A stretch of DNA of 64,000 bases from Nephrocerus scutellatus (taxonomy: Eukaryota > Arthropoda > Insecta > Diptera > Pipunculidae): the NCBI GenBank assembly GCA_947095585.1, contig OX352762.1, positions 118,450,930 to 118,514,929 of the forward strand, written 5' to 3'. Below the pieces are notes generated by a model that was given only the letters and a program-made list of their open reading frames with translations, made no database searches and was not told the origin of the DNA. Positions 1 to 11,519 of the stretch are shown in pieces (position 1 is the stretch's first letter; every line of letters starts with the position of its first letter). Position numbers and translations under genes: made by a program.

Positions 1-395
1 AACTCATCACACGCGCCACACAAAACACGCGACACGCGACACTAAGTTTTTCGGGTACAAAGTTTTATATATACATCGAAACACCCCACACAGTTGTTTA
101 TTATTTGTTAATAATCGCCAAAATATCTGCTTTTGAGGGTTATATCAAAGAATTCTCTGTATTCCACGCTTCACACGCGCCAAACGCGACTCGCGTCACG
201 CGGCCCGCGTCAAAAGCGGGTTATCAAAATGGGGACATTGAGCCGCTCACAAAATTTCAGCCCGTGCGAAAGGTGGTTAAAAAAACACCTCAAAAATCGA
301 GAAAATGATGCGATTTCAAACCATACGACGCGAAACGTGACACGCGTCGTACGTGTAATATGCTATTTTGGACTTTGACACTCACAAACTTTCAG
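1..395 (+). repeat. CpG-rich tandem repeat array, copy 1
   Basis: About two to three diverged units built around the motif CACACGCGCCACACGCG, each followed by a block resembling CTCACAAAATTTCAG and a GTGCGAAAGGTGGTTAAAAA block. The leader (fragment TTTTATATATACATCGAAAC) is shared with the arrays at 29995 and 35125, and all three are in the same orientation. The CpG density contrasts with the AT-rich surroundings. The array runs directly into a LINE A fragment at about 396. Open frames here are low-complexity products of the repeat, not genes. Confidence 0.8.
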
Positions 396-1315
396 GCAGT
401 AGAGATCGGAACGATTGATTCGATGACGAATGTAAACTAGCGACTGAACCTAAGAATGTTGCGTACCGAGCAATGCAACAATCTCATAGAACGCGGGCAC
501 GCGAAGATGAATATGAAGAGCTCAGAAAATATGAAAAAACAGTTCACCGGCGAAAGAGAGCAATTCACGAACTAACAGTGCAAGTATGGGAGGAAGAAGC
601 GATGCCAGAAGACTGGCGAAGAGGCATCCTGTGCCCCATACATTAGAAAGGAGATATTACAACCTGCAGCAATTGTCGTGGTATAACGTAGTTGAGTACC
701 GTGTATAAGATTTTCTCCTCACCTGTCTTGCAGGATAGCCCCATGCGCTAAAGTTATCATTGGTTCATACCAGTGTGGCTTCCTCCGAGGCAAATCAACA
801 AGAAAGTGATCCGAGACTCCGAGGTAACGGTGAGAGGAACAATCCTCTATATATCCATTAAGATACTGGCTTACGCAGACGATATTGACATCGTTTGTAG
901 AAACCCAAGAGATGTACAGGAAGCTTTCATCCAGATCGAGCAGGCGGCACGAAATCTGGGGCTGCACATAAATGAGAGCAAAACAAAGTACATGGTGGCC
1001 ACGTTTGCGACTAAAAGATCCAACATTGGTCCCGCAATTAAAATAGTGGAGCGCTAATTTGAAGTACTGCAATCCTAAAACTATCTCGGGTCAACTGTAG
1101 CAGCCGATAACAGCATGGAACCAGAAATACGCGCATGGTTGCTTAAAGCCAACAAAGCCGATTTCGATTCTCTAGACTCTATTCGGAGACTCTATTATGA
1201 TGACATCTACGAGCGTTACCGCGATTTCGAAATCGTGAAGAAAATTAAGCTCGGCTCCGGTGGGCAGGAGCTCGCATGAGCGAAGAGTATCCTGCTCGGA
1301 AAGTGGAATTTATCC
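396..1315 (+). mobile_element. LINE family A fragment A1 (RTE-like reverse transcriptase), decayed
   Basis: Collinear but deleted piece of the non-LTR element that recurs through the window. It holds part of the linker after the endonuclease, the start of the reverse transcriptase (KIFSS block near 700), then jumps to the catalytic core with LAYADDIDIV near 867-896 and INESKTKYMVAT near 970-1003, then the C-terminal region. Stop codons and deletions break the frame, so it is not functional. It is homologous to 23875-25300 on the same strand. The clade name is tentative: the apurinic-type endonuclease seen in other copies and the ATG-type 3' tail fit RTE-like elements. Confidence 0.85.
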
Positions 1316-2214
1316 ACTATAACATGCCCAGCCTGTCTGGTGGGGCGAAATTTGGAGTAAGCGCTCTTAAAGTTGCGACCACCGACTCAGAATTTCGGTA
1401 GTAATTTTTATAAAGTTGCTCGTTTCTCCACCATGATAAAAATGTAAACCTTGACTAACGTTCTGATATTGACAGGTCATTAAAAAAGTTAAAGAAGTTA
1501 AAGGGTGCGTTAGTATTAAAATGCATGGATAATGTTTTTTATATGAAATATAAATTGTAACTTCCATTTCAATCACCCTTTATAATAAAAAATTTCATTG
1601 TACGAGTATGTAAAGTTTACATAATATCTCTTCACCTCAAGTAGCACCGTGATACGTGCTTCTTCCATTCTCTCTTATAACGAATAAACGATCAACAAAA
1701 TCGGTTTTCAGTCTTAAGCCGGCCGGTATATTCTGTTTACCCACCTAGAGATCGAGTTTACGTGCTTTTGGCGTTAACCACATATGCATGTATGTATGTT
1801 TTTCTCTTCGGAAATTATTAGGGCATACATTAAAACCAGACGGTCAACTTCAATGTCAATGTTAAAAAACGTAAATCTATTAAATAAAATGTTAATTGCT
1901 TTTTTATTCAATGAATAAATTTTGCAGGTTATAAATCTATATTTTAATATAAAAGCCCACCCGAATAAAGCAACCATTGAGTTGTATCGTATTTTTCATT
2001 CATCGCTTCTAGTCCCCCATCTATGTACTAACCGACCCAAAAGCTGCTTAATTTCTATGATCGGATGAGGATCAATGTACTCAACCATGGTATGTCGTTG
2101 GCGAAATTCAAAAAGACAATTGTCGTGGTAGAGTAATTCTCGGCACATTGGTGGGTGTTTGATTTGCTTTAAGGGGTGGTTGGTTGGTGGCGTATTGAGG
2201 TTTTAGTATGATTA
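1316..2214. other. Non-coding gap
   Basis: AT-rich DNA without a recognisable gene or repeat. Short open frames lack codon structure and homology I can recognise. One copy of the octamer TACGAGTA sits at 1601-1608. Confidence 0.5.
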
Positions 2215-2660
2215 GTACGCCCAAAACTATGTTGTCTGGGTCAGAGCTCCCAAAACAACATTGCATCTGCCATCTGTTGTAGACAGAATAATGAACAGCG
2301 CGATAAAACTTATTGGTGACGATTACATCTCGAAAACAATCGACTGGCTCGAACGAACATAGCAGGAATGTTGCCTTCTTATACAATTGATTGAGGATGT
2401 TGTCGCACTGCGACCCATGTGGAAATCCATTCCCTCCAGCATGCCCTCAATGCCGCACAGACTTCGAAATCGCGTGAGCTCTCATATTGTTCCTCCTATG
2501 TCGGGTCTTTGCTTCGTGTTCGATGAGATGATGTTCCCCAACTCCCCGCTCAGCCAACAGCTACCACCATCTTCTAGCCCCAATTTCCGTAGGTATCATA
2601 TAGTTATACAATGCCCTATTAGGAACCCTGTAACTATTCTTAAATAGCTTTTTATCAGTC
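2215..2660 (+). mobile_element. LINE family B fragment B1 (C-terminal reverse transcriptase region)
   Basis: Plus-strand reading gives AIKLIGDDYISKTIDWLE at about 2299-2352, the counterpart of RAIKLIGDENIAKSIDSLEH at 23400. A second block, PSSMPSMPHRLRNRVSSH, follows at about 2434-2490. These are typical of the region after the palm domain of jockey-like insect retrotransposons. A frameshift and an in-frame stop separate the blocks. It is 5' truncated and dead. Confidence 0.65.
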
Positions 2661-4015
2661 CAAGTGTTGATTGCGATCTCTTTTGGTTGTAGTTATACAA
2701 AGCATTCCTGTGCCTGCCGTAAGCCAGGAAGGTTTTTCCATCCTACGGCTACAGCTGCTGCTTCCATTCTCCGCATCTCTTATGTGGAATTCTACAGAAT
2801 GGTTCTACCCGTAGTGGAGCTGATTTGAGAGCTCGTCGTTTGCCAAGTTCTGTTCAATTTTTCCTTGCACTCCTCCATCAGTCTTAACGTGTTATGGAAT
2901 GCATTCATATTTCTGCTTGGTTATCAGTCATCATCAATATTCTCTGCCTCATGTACCTATTTTTTTCAAATCCTAGTGAGCATGCTCCTCTGCTTGGAAT
3001 ATTCTCGGGTACTGTCCCATTGCTTCTGCGTACTTGGTTGTTTTCCAATGTAGTCCCGCACCAGTGACTTCTGCTTTCTTTGTTCAACCTGTAACCACTT
3101 TATTAGTCCCGGATGTATCTGGTGTCTGGTATTTAAGCTCTTAATCGAAGTTTTAAAATTTCAGGAAAGAATTGGAACTATTTTTAAGACAGGTCTCAAA
3201 CTTTTCAATCCATTCTTAATATATGAATAATTTGGTGCAATTGATGTGCGTCTTTTTATTTTTTCTTCATATCTTCAACAAAAATGAACCAGTTAACCCT
3301 TTAAATGTATTCACATGATAATACATTATCCAACATAATAACTTTAACTTAAATTTCCAAGTTTTTCCCATTCAGATTGCGCACGCACATCACGAATCGC
3401 ATGAATTTTTAAAAGAAAGAAACTCATTCATTCAATTTTTTCAACGAAAGCAAAACAAAGCTAAACCCGCGTACCATAAAATATAAAGATCTTTTTTTTC
3501 TCGCCAGCTTCAACCAAGCGAACAGTCATAATTAGCAGACTTTGCGAGTGGTATGATTATACTCTTTCGGTTGGTTGGTACATTTATGAAAGTAATTTGT
3601 TTAAATTTAGAGGAGGCTTTTGTTCATACGCATTGCATGCCTGCCTAGCCTGCCCACCCATTGAAAACAATATAATTACAAACCGCACTTAATTGTTGTG
3701 TTACAAATGACAAGGTCGGTTATTGGTGTAAATGTAGATACTACAACTACTACAGGTTGAATTTTTAAAGGCGCTTTCTTTGAACATACTCGGAAAAAAT
3801 ATATGTTGCCTTCGAGTTCCAAAAATAAATACTTTTTCTATAGTATAAATAAAGCAAAATTAGAACAGAACTTAATATACGTTTTTAAGAGGACCTTTTA
3901 GAATGTAAATATAATCCTAATGGTTTTTTCGAACTTATACTGTCCGAAGATATCAGCTTCAGAAGGTAAAATTTTACTACGAGTATTTTCATTTTATTAT
4001 GAACTTTATTGCTGA
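2661..4015. other. Non-coding gap
   Basis: No recognisable gene. AT-rich sequence with short chance frames only. TACGAGTA occurs at 3978-3985. Confidence 0.5.
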
Positions 4016-5484
4016 CGTTTGGATCTACAATCGGCCCCGATTTTGATCCGATGTCATCCAGTTTTGCATCCCTAAACTCTGTGCGTCCTGGTCTACGCCA
4101 TCTTTACAGCGTAGGCTTGGCCGAGACCTCGCTGTCGTGTTCCATAAATCCTACAGCAAAGGACTTTCCGAGCAGGATCCTCTTCGCTGATGGGAGCTAG
4201 ATGTCCTGCCCACCGGAACCTACCGAGATAAGTTCTCTTTTCTCTCAAACGCGGCTAAGAGGCTAGAATGCTTTTTGCTAAGCACCCAAGTGTTGGATCC
4301 ATATGACCATTGTCTTTTATACCAGCAGTTTAGATATTATTGTAGTAGACTATAGTAGCCTTTGTTGGCTTTAAGCAACCGTTCGCGTATTTCTGGTTCC
4401 ATGCTGTTATCGGCTGCTACAGTTGGCCCGAGATAGTTAAAGAACTGCAGTACTTCAAATTCGCGCTCAACTATTTTAATTTAGGGACCAATGTTAGATA
4501 TTCTGCCCAGAGACGTGGCCACCATGTACTTCGTTTTGCTCTCATTTATGTGCAGCCCCAGATTTCGTGCCGCCCTCTCAATCTGGATGAAAGCTTCCTG
4601 TACAGCTCTTTGGTTTCTACCAACGATTTCAATGTCGTCTGCATATGTCATTATCTGAATAGAGTTATAGAGAATTGTTGTTCTCGCGTCAGAATCTCGG
4701 ATCACTTTTTCCAACGCCAGTTTCAAGAGGACGCAGGCCAGTCCATTCCCTTGTCGGACCCCGTTATAGATGTTGAATTGGCTTGATAGTGATATGGATA
4801 TTTTACTTGGTTAATAACATTGGCCATATTATCAACGTACATAGTCGTGTCAGTTTGTTTGGGATGCCGAATTCTCTCATGGTTTTATAAAGTTCTACTC
4901 TGGCTTTGCTATCATAGGCGGCTTTAAACTCTATAAAAAGATGTTGTAGTGAACTCCAGACATTTTTTTCATCAACTGCCTAAGAGTGTAAATCTGATTA
5001 GTTGTTGAGTTGCCTGGGATGAAGCCACGCTGGTATGAACCAGTGATGAGTTTGGCCTATGGGGCTATCCTGTCTTGAAGGATAGAGGAGAAAATCTTAT
5101 AGGTGGTACTCAATTAACTCAATTAACGTTATACCACGATAATTGCTGCGTGTTGTGATATCTCCTTTCCTATTGATTAGTATATTGTCGGGCCTCCTAC
5201 TTTAATCATCTCCGCTGGGATCCCATCTAATCCCGGGGTCTTATTATTTTTGAGCCGATTTATCGCTCTGCTAACTTCCTCTATGCTCGATGGTGGCTTG
5301 TTCTTCGGTAATTTGTGGAGCCTCCAATTCCTGAATTAGTTGGCTATGTAGTTACTTCTGAAAGTGCTTTTTCCATCGCTCTAAGATGCCTTTGAGATCG
5401 GTGATCAGATTACCCTATTTGTCTTTTCATCTATATTGCGGTGTATATTGCGTCACATCGCGGACTCTTTGTTAGAACTTGGGA
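4016..5484 (-). mobile_element. LINE family A fragment A2 (reverse transcriptase, 3' half)
   Basis: Minus-strand copy of family A running from mid-element at 5484 to near its 3' end at about 4016. The palm domain reads MTYADDIEIVGRNQRAVQEA with INESKTKYMVATS after it (4481-4660), so the catalytic aspartates remain. Upstream blocks include the GIP/AYDS region and the start of the domain near 5100-5200. Indels and stops break the frame. The left side matches the 3' ends at 25300 and 32370. The upstream boundary is abrupt and abuts the mariner relic at 5485. Confidence 0.88.
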
Positions 5485-5885
5485 GGGATGCACGCAGTAT
5501 CATTCACATAGATTATCCTGAAAATGCCAAAACAATCATCGGCGTATAGTATGCTGAGCTGTTAGAACGATTCGACGCTGATTTGAAGCTAAATCGTCCA
5601 CATTTGACGAAGAAAGACAATGCAACGGCTCACAAGTCCACAGTCGTTATAGCAATATTGCATGAATTGTGCTACGAATCGGTAGCTCATCCAACTTAGT
5701 CTCCACACCTCTCCGACTTTTATCTCCAAACCTGAAACAATGGCCCGAAGGTAAGAGATGAGTTAATCATCACTGGAATACAGGCTTTCAGAAATCGTAT
5801 TTTTCGGAGGGTATCAAAAAATTTTAATATCGTTGGACGAGTTTCAATTCATTTAAAAGGAAATAAATTGAATTTTGCAGAAAAA
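5485..5885 (+). mobile_element. mariner transposase relic (C-terminal half)
   Basis: Plus-strand reading gives RIDYPENAKTIIGVYYAELL, then RFDADLKLNRPHLTKKDNAT and AHKS. The DNATAHKS block corresponds to the DNAPAHxS motif of mariner transposases, which carries the second catalytic aspartate. It is followed by HELCYESVAHPT and SPHLSDFYL, matching the FELLPHPPYSPDLAPSDYFL region in which the third aspartate lies. A stop interrupts the PYSPD region. No terminal inverted repeats were located, so this is an internal relic of a D,D34D element. Confidence 0.8.
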
Positions 5886-6487
5886 ATTGTGTTTTCATGT
5901 CGATTAATATTCAACCTGCTCTCGTTTCTTGTTTAATACAACGTTTTTCAAAATTTTCGAAATTAACACAACCTTTCTTTACAACAAACGTCAAAGTTAT
6001 GATTCTTAAGACCACCTGTTTTGTCGATCATACCGAATACTATTTTTTAAGAGTAATGACTACGCCTAGAATACCAATTAAAAGTCTAGAGCCTTTGTAA
6101 AGACCGTAGTGTTAGCTCAGACTGATGTATCGGCTGTAATTGTTCGTCTTAATTGGGGGGGTTAATTTAATGTCAATTGTCTTACAATGAAAATATTTCT
6201 CCAATAAATAAATTGCATAATTTAAAGCTTGTATTTTTAACAGTGCGTGCGCGGTGCATTCAAGACCGAGTAACTAGTATACTGATGATATTGCTTCTTA
6301 ACATGTCATGTCTTATCCCTTCATAATCCATAAAGCCTAAGATTTTAAAATATTTGGTGTTGGAATGTCGTTGAAAGGTTTCACTAACTGTCTTGTTAGA
6401 AAATTAAAATGCTTCAAAATTCAATTCATCGCATCTCATAAAAATGTTTATATTTTTCTGAATTGTTAAAAGGGCATTCATACATAC
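5886..6487. other. Non-coding gap
   Basis: Nothing recognised. If the P450 exon belongs to a live gene, this is intron downstream of it on the minus strand. Confidence 0.45.
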
Positions 6488-6653
6488 CGATGTGGCATTG
6501 TTTCTTCTTTTTTAAAAATATTTCGTATTTCATCGCCGTCAAAGATGAACAAGAGATCAGGATGTCCGGCGAGTCCTCCGATTTTAGCGATTTTTCCATA
6601 ATCTAGATGTAACTCTTTCATGTTTTTGTCCAATTCAGAAATTTTGTAATGTC
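6488..6653 (-). CDS. Single exon of a mitochondrial-clan cytochrome P450
   Basis: A 166-nt exon with an intact acceptor (TTCTTCTTAG before 6653) and donor (CG|GTATGT after 6488), entered and left in phases that keep one open frame. It encodes about 55 residues: HYKISELDKNMKELHLDYGK followed by IAKIGGLAGHPDLLFIFDGD and a segment ending EETMPHR. The YGKI.....GHPDLLF.FD block followed by MPHR(PSMP) is characteristic of the N-terminal third of insect mitochondrial P450s (CYP12/CYP49/CYP301 type), upstream of the heme domain. Members are haem mono-oxygenases of the mitochondrial inner membrane fed by adrenodoxin. I could not find neighbouring exons in the window, so the subfamily is undecided and a gene fragment or pseudogene is possible. 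Confidence 0.75.
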
Positions 6654-7309
6654 CTAAGAAGAAAATCAATTAAAAGCTTTGATTATAATAATAATAATCG
6701 CCTAATAATTTAATTGCCGTTGTCGGTTGTCTGTTTGTTTGTATGGATATAACGCGTATGGATATGTCGCGTCATCACATAAAAAATCACTGGACGTATC
6801 GAAGCCATATTCACACCATTGGTGCTCCGATAAATGGTGAATGGTATGAATGATGAGTGGAATGGTGAATGAACGACTAGCATGTTTATAACATAACGGA
6901 CTATTGCTTAGCTACTCTCGTGCCTCAGCCTCAGTATTTGCATGAAAGGCAAACGAGATGACATCATCTGTCTGCTATAAGATCCAATGAAGGGGACGAC
7001 TGGTTTTTTTTGGATAACTAAGCCTTTAGTTAAAGACGCGGTGAGCACCTTGCAACCATCCAATATCGTTTATACTCGAAGGTCGCATACAACCCGAACG
7101 ATGCTACATTACTTTCAGGAAACATTAACCTTAATGTACCGTTGAGATTTCCCTGCGTGTTATTCAGGTCAGACTGGAACCATAAACAATAAAACATGTA
7201 ATGCACTCAAACTCAATTCCAAGCTCATTTGAAACAGACGTCTTGTTGAAGGTTGCATTAGTTTTCTCCCAATAAGAGGACTTATAATAAATGCATACTT
7301 TGCCAAATT
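6654..7309. other. Non-coding gap
   Basis: No gene or clear repeat recognised. It would be intron if the P450 exon belongs to a complete gene. Confidence 0.45.
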
Positions 7310-7725
7310 TCGTCTATCTGTATGGGGAACCATACAATTTTTTTTTTAATTTACCCAACTTTCTTTAAATTTTGTACGCGTGTGTATCTTCGATGGACAA
7401 AACTTCTTGGACATTTTTTGAGCGAATGGGCCCTGAGGCCTATGGGGCCCGTATTATTTTTTTTTTAAATTTGCCCGATTTTCTTTAAATTCTAGACACA
7501 TGTGTATCTCTGATGGACAAAACTTTTTGCAAAGTTTTTGGAGTGATCGGGCCCGGCCCTAAGGCTCGAGGGGTAACCATATAAGTTTTTTTTAAAATTA
7601 CCCCAATTTTCTTCAAATTTTTAACACATGTGTATCTCCGATGACAACAGTTACTATTGAAAGTCGGAAGTGATCGGCCCCCAAGGTCCGGAGCTCCCAT
7701 ACAAATTTTTTTACACATGTGGGTT
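7310..7725 (-). repeat. Three-unit tandem repeat, about 120-128 bp period
   Basis: The anchor TGTGTATCT starts at about 7381, 7501 and 7629. Each unit has a poly-T run, a TTTACCC..TTTCTT.AAATT segment, an ACACATGTGTATCT-type palindrome and a GGGCCC..GGGCC-rich block. On the minus strand the unit matches the repeats at 62770-62960, so this is a dispersed family. The open frame seen here is a product of the repeat. Confidence 0.75.
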
Positions 7726-8249
7726 GTTTTTTATTTCTAATATTTTTTGAAGTAAAACATCTTTACGCGCAATGGGAGTAAAATTTCCAGGTTGCAGTGT
7801 TTTATGACGTCATATGCGAACCGATTTTGAACATAAAGAACGCAAAAAGGCACTTGGCCAGAGAGGGAAAAAGAGAGGACTATGCTATATTCGTTGTTGG
7901 GCTAGTACCACACGCATCGGTGAACTGTGCCTTATTGCGATTAACTGCAGTCATAGCGAACACACATTTCCAGAGTAATTTTGCATTGCGCATAACCGGT
8001 TTAGCAGAATTGTGAAAAATAGCGTACATTACTCGCAGAAAAGTGCTATCGTGCTCGTTAGATTGCCGCTTCCACTTTCCTCGCTCGTTATGTAATATAC
8101 TATAACGTTCTGATTCACTGTAATATAAACTGTGACCATTACAATTTGTTTTCCGTAAAGCAAAGTGCATATCGCGGCGCATATGTCCCCAAAAGAAGAT
8201 TTGGTTTGACTAACGTGCTGGGAATTTGTTAAGTCGTGTTGCGAATCGC
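7726..8249. other. Unassigned DNA
   Basis: A minus-strand frame of 100 codons (7880-8182) shows no domain I recognise. It adjoins the helicase relic and might belong to the same element, but nothing ties the two together. Confidence 0.35.
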
Positions 8250-9330
8250 AAACATTTTGATAGATCCTGACGTTGAGTTGGCTAGTTTTTGTTCACAAGA
8301 ATCGTTTTATTTCGATTGAGAGGAACTGTTAAGGATCTACAATTGATAGGAACTGTTGCTCTACTTATTCCTTTTGCATTTGCATAGCCAGCCATTTTCT
8401 CACGTGTTTTGGCACCACACCGTTAGGAAAAAGAAGTCAAACGTGTAGAGCTCTATTTTGATCACCCAATTAAACGTGTGCCAAATTGCCTACCTGTCCC
8501 ATTGGCTAACCCATCATCAACGTCGATGTTTGAACGAAAATAATTTCGTACGGTAACCCTCCTCTGTCAATCGTGCTGACTTTGTGAAGCTTCTCTCTAG
8601 CGACCCTTTCTTTTTCGCGACTAGCTCCATACCCGAATATATCGTCATCAGCAACCGAATTCCATGTTTCATCAGGTGAACTAAAGATTCTCAAATTCGA
8701 CTGAACGGTTATCATTGACTAATCGCATTCCATTGGGACAGCGTTCTTCCGCTTCCGTCTCTGAGCAGAATATCGATTCAATCAATTGCAACTCTTGTTT
8801 ATCCAAACGATCTCCATTGCCAACCTTTGTTAATAATGATGAGAATTCAGCATTCTCCTGTCGCATAACAATTCCCATCTATAACTGCTGATCATCGGTC
8901 CGCTGTAATTTTTGCCTCCAGATGGGAGTATGTAGCTCTAACCGGTGGCAACTGCCTCAAATAACCAATAAAAATGATGTGCAATCCACTAAAAGCGGCG
9001 CCATAATTTCCCGCTATTTCTTTCAGTCTACGCGTTCTAACATTTCCGCTCCAATCATGCTGATGATTCATCGATGAGTATCATCTTGACATACTTGAAT
9101 AAAGATCTATATAAACCCTTGACCTCGTCCGATAAAGGCATTTGGAAACTCGAAAGGGTTATTTTTAGCGCAGTATGAACAATCGTGCCTCCTATAGCAA
9201 CCCCGGCTTTCCCTGTGGATGCACATGCAAAGTAGGAATTACAATAACCATCTATATCTGTGAATCGATTACAATACAATATGTTGTACCAATTGTTTTG
9301 CGTTTACCTTTTTCATGAGATCAAGAAACT
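8250..9330 (-). pseudogene. Pif1/Helitron-type DNA helicase relic
   Basis: Successive minus-strand blocks match the helicase carried by Helitrons and related Pif1-like transposon genes. NAKQLVQHIV (about 9290-9320) resembles the segment before Walker A. The P-loop itself is missing or scrambled. Then come CASTGKAGVAIGGTIVHTAL (motif Ia region) and VKMILIDESSA (DEAD-like Walker B), both within 9055-9279. Further on are LTKVGNGDRLDKQEL near 8800 and a LMMGLANGTVGNL-like block near 8480-8530, which resembles the late (I/L)NG.xG segment of superfamily 1B helicases. Frameshifts separate every block. A cellular Pif1 origin is less likely given the decay and the transposon-rich surroundings. Confidence 0.72.
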
Positions 9331-9456
9331 CTGGAGTCTCCATCAAGTTTTCTTTCTTCTTCCTTCGTTTTGTAAATTTGTTGATTTGCATGAGCGTTTT
9401 GAACTTTTGATTTAATTCAAAGTGAGTATTTTTATTTCTAATTTTAGGTTGTCACA

Positions 9457-9540
9457 AATTACGTCATCGCAAGCCGAGCGCTAACCAATTGTTTTAAAAC
9501 AAGTCTCATCAAAATCTGACTAGTATAAGCCGATATATAT
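9457..9540 (+). repeat. Left arm of a long inverted repeat pair
   Basis: Starts AATTACGTCATCGC, continues AAGCCGAGCGCTAACC, then CAATTGTTTTAAAACAAGT (itself partly palindromic) and a CTGACTAGTATAAGCCGATA block. The same sequence in reverse complement occupies 14640-14722 with a few mismatches. The arms face each other across about 5.1 kb. A short CACGCGCCACAC fragment of the CpG-rich repeat follows at about 9568. Confidence 0.8.
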
Positions 9541-11519
9541 TTTAATTCCACTTTTCCATGTATTACACGCGCCACACATGACGCGCGACACACGTCACAC
9601 CCTGAATATCAAAAATGCTGTGTGAGATATAGCTGATCACTCTCTTTTATCTCCATCCCTAATTCTCTCGCTATCTCTTTCTGATATTTTACTATATATA
9701 CTTACAAATCTTGACCATTTAAAGTTTATATTGCCAAAGAAGTTTCACTTCTGACACGTGTGTACACTGTACACACGAATTTTTTTTTTAATTTTTTTGC
9801 TACCCTACCCTCTGCTCTCATAGATATGAGTCTTGCACAAATAAAAGTTAACATATTCCCTTAGATAAATGAATTTGTCTGCCTTTCCTTTTGATGAATG
9901 CATTTTGCGAGTATACATTAAAGAAAATTGCAATTACTTTAACGTAAAGTTTTTGAATAATGTACTCGTGCATACTTGGCGGCGGTAAACAGACATATAG
10001 TAGGGGCGACACACGACATTTTTCTGGAAACATAATGCATATATTTTATCTTATTTTTCGAAAAACCGAAGAAAAGGATAAAAAGACAATAAAGAAAATT
10101 AATTTGAATATTTTGCTAAGGCAACCAAATATGCGATATGTTTTAAAATGCAAACAAGAATGATAAAATACGAAAATACGAGAGTAGGTACAGCTGGCTT
10201 TGTTTTGGATGTTTTATTTTGTTAAGAAAAAATACGATTTTCCATTCAATTCCATCTGCTTATTTGCATATTTGCACTTTTCACCCATTCATCCCGTTAA
10301 TAAAATGACGACAATGATTTGCTAGCGTGCGCATATTTTACTCGAATGTGTAAGTGCATCTCTTTATGCTGGGAAAAGGTGCACGACAGTGAAGAAGTTT
10401 CTGATAAATTGAACTAAAAAGTTTAAATTTTTAAGTAGAAAAGTTTTTTAAATCGAAGTTTAAAATCGTTTGGTATTGCGGTTGCATAATGATGTCATTT
10501 TTGTATGTTCTCTGACAAGAAATTCACTATATAAACTTGTGTCTATCTAAACTTATTAAAAACAAATACAAACAGATACACAAAAGTCCAAAATTGTTTT
10601 TTATTAATTCCTTTTCAATACACAATTCTTTTGTTTTCAAAATACGAGTACAGCAATGTGTCTTTAAACAAATATTGGTCAAATGAGCTTGTGAAAATTA
10701 AAACCACATTATTATCGTTACATATCGCCCGCAAAAATCAATATTATGGAACGTGTTGGGTAACAAAAACTGGAAAATATACCTCCGGCCAAAATTGATG
10801 AATATATCATGTGTACAACAATTATTAGCATAGCCACCTAAAAGTGTTATCTAACTGGAAGGTGCAGTTCTATGAAGAAAAAATAACTCTCAACGATTAA
10901 CGTATAACTTTCTATTTTAACGGTGTGTTTTATTTCATAGGTAAACACTTTGTAAGAGCTACAACAATCCGGATATATAATTGTCTGTCTTTTAACCGCT
11001 TTGCGATTATCTAGAACTTGTAAACGTACTCGTTCGTTTTTCAGCTATTATTTAAGCGAGCATCTAAATGTTTTTCCTTTCTAAGTAATGTTTTTAATGG
11101 CCTCGCGCCATTAGTTGGGAGTTGTCTGGTGTTGGCCAGACAGAAATGGTAAATTCCAATATTACGAGGTTAGTAAATGATATAAATAAAATCTTTTATT
11201 TTTCATTTCATCAAATTATAATCAGTTTTTCATTAAGAACGCGTCATTTTCTTTAAATAAAACAGCTTGTATTTGAGACATTATTCGCGGTAAAGAAGCA
11301 TCGATGCCATTAACCCTATGAGATGAGGCACGATTAGTCTGCCCACACCTTTTTGATTTTCAATTATTTGCAATTGTAAATACCTTTTTTTTCCTGAAAT
11401 CAAAAACTGAAACTCTCTGACTTCTATAAACTGAATTCCTTGAGTCCGATGCAATTATTTAAATACGCATTCTATAGAAAAATAAATTTCATTGTATTTG
11501 GCTAAGATAGTAGTATAGC
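9541..11519. other. Non-coding gap
   Basis: AT-rich DNA with no recognisable gene. It holds a fragment of the CACACGCGCC repeat (about 9566-9605) and a palindromic GTGTACACTGTACAC segment near 9760. TACGAGTA occurs at 10643-10650. Confidence 0.5.

Noticed and set aside
7880..8182. 100-codon minus-strand frame beside the helicase relic
   Set aside because: No recognisable motif; adjacency to the relic is not enough to assign it.
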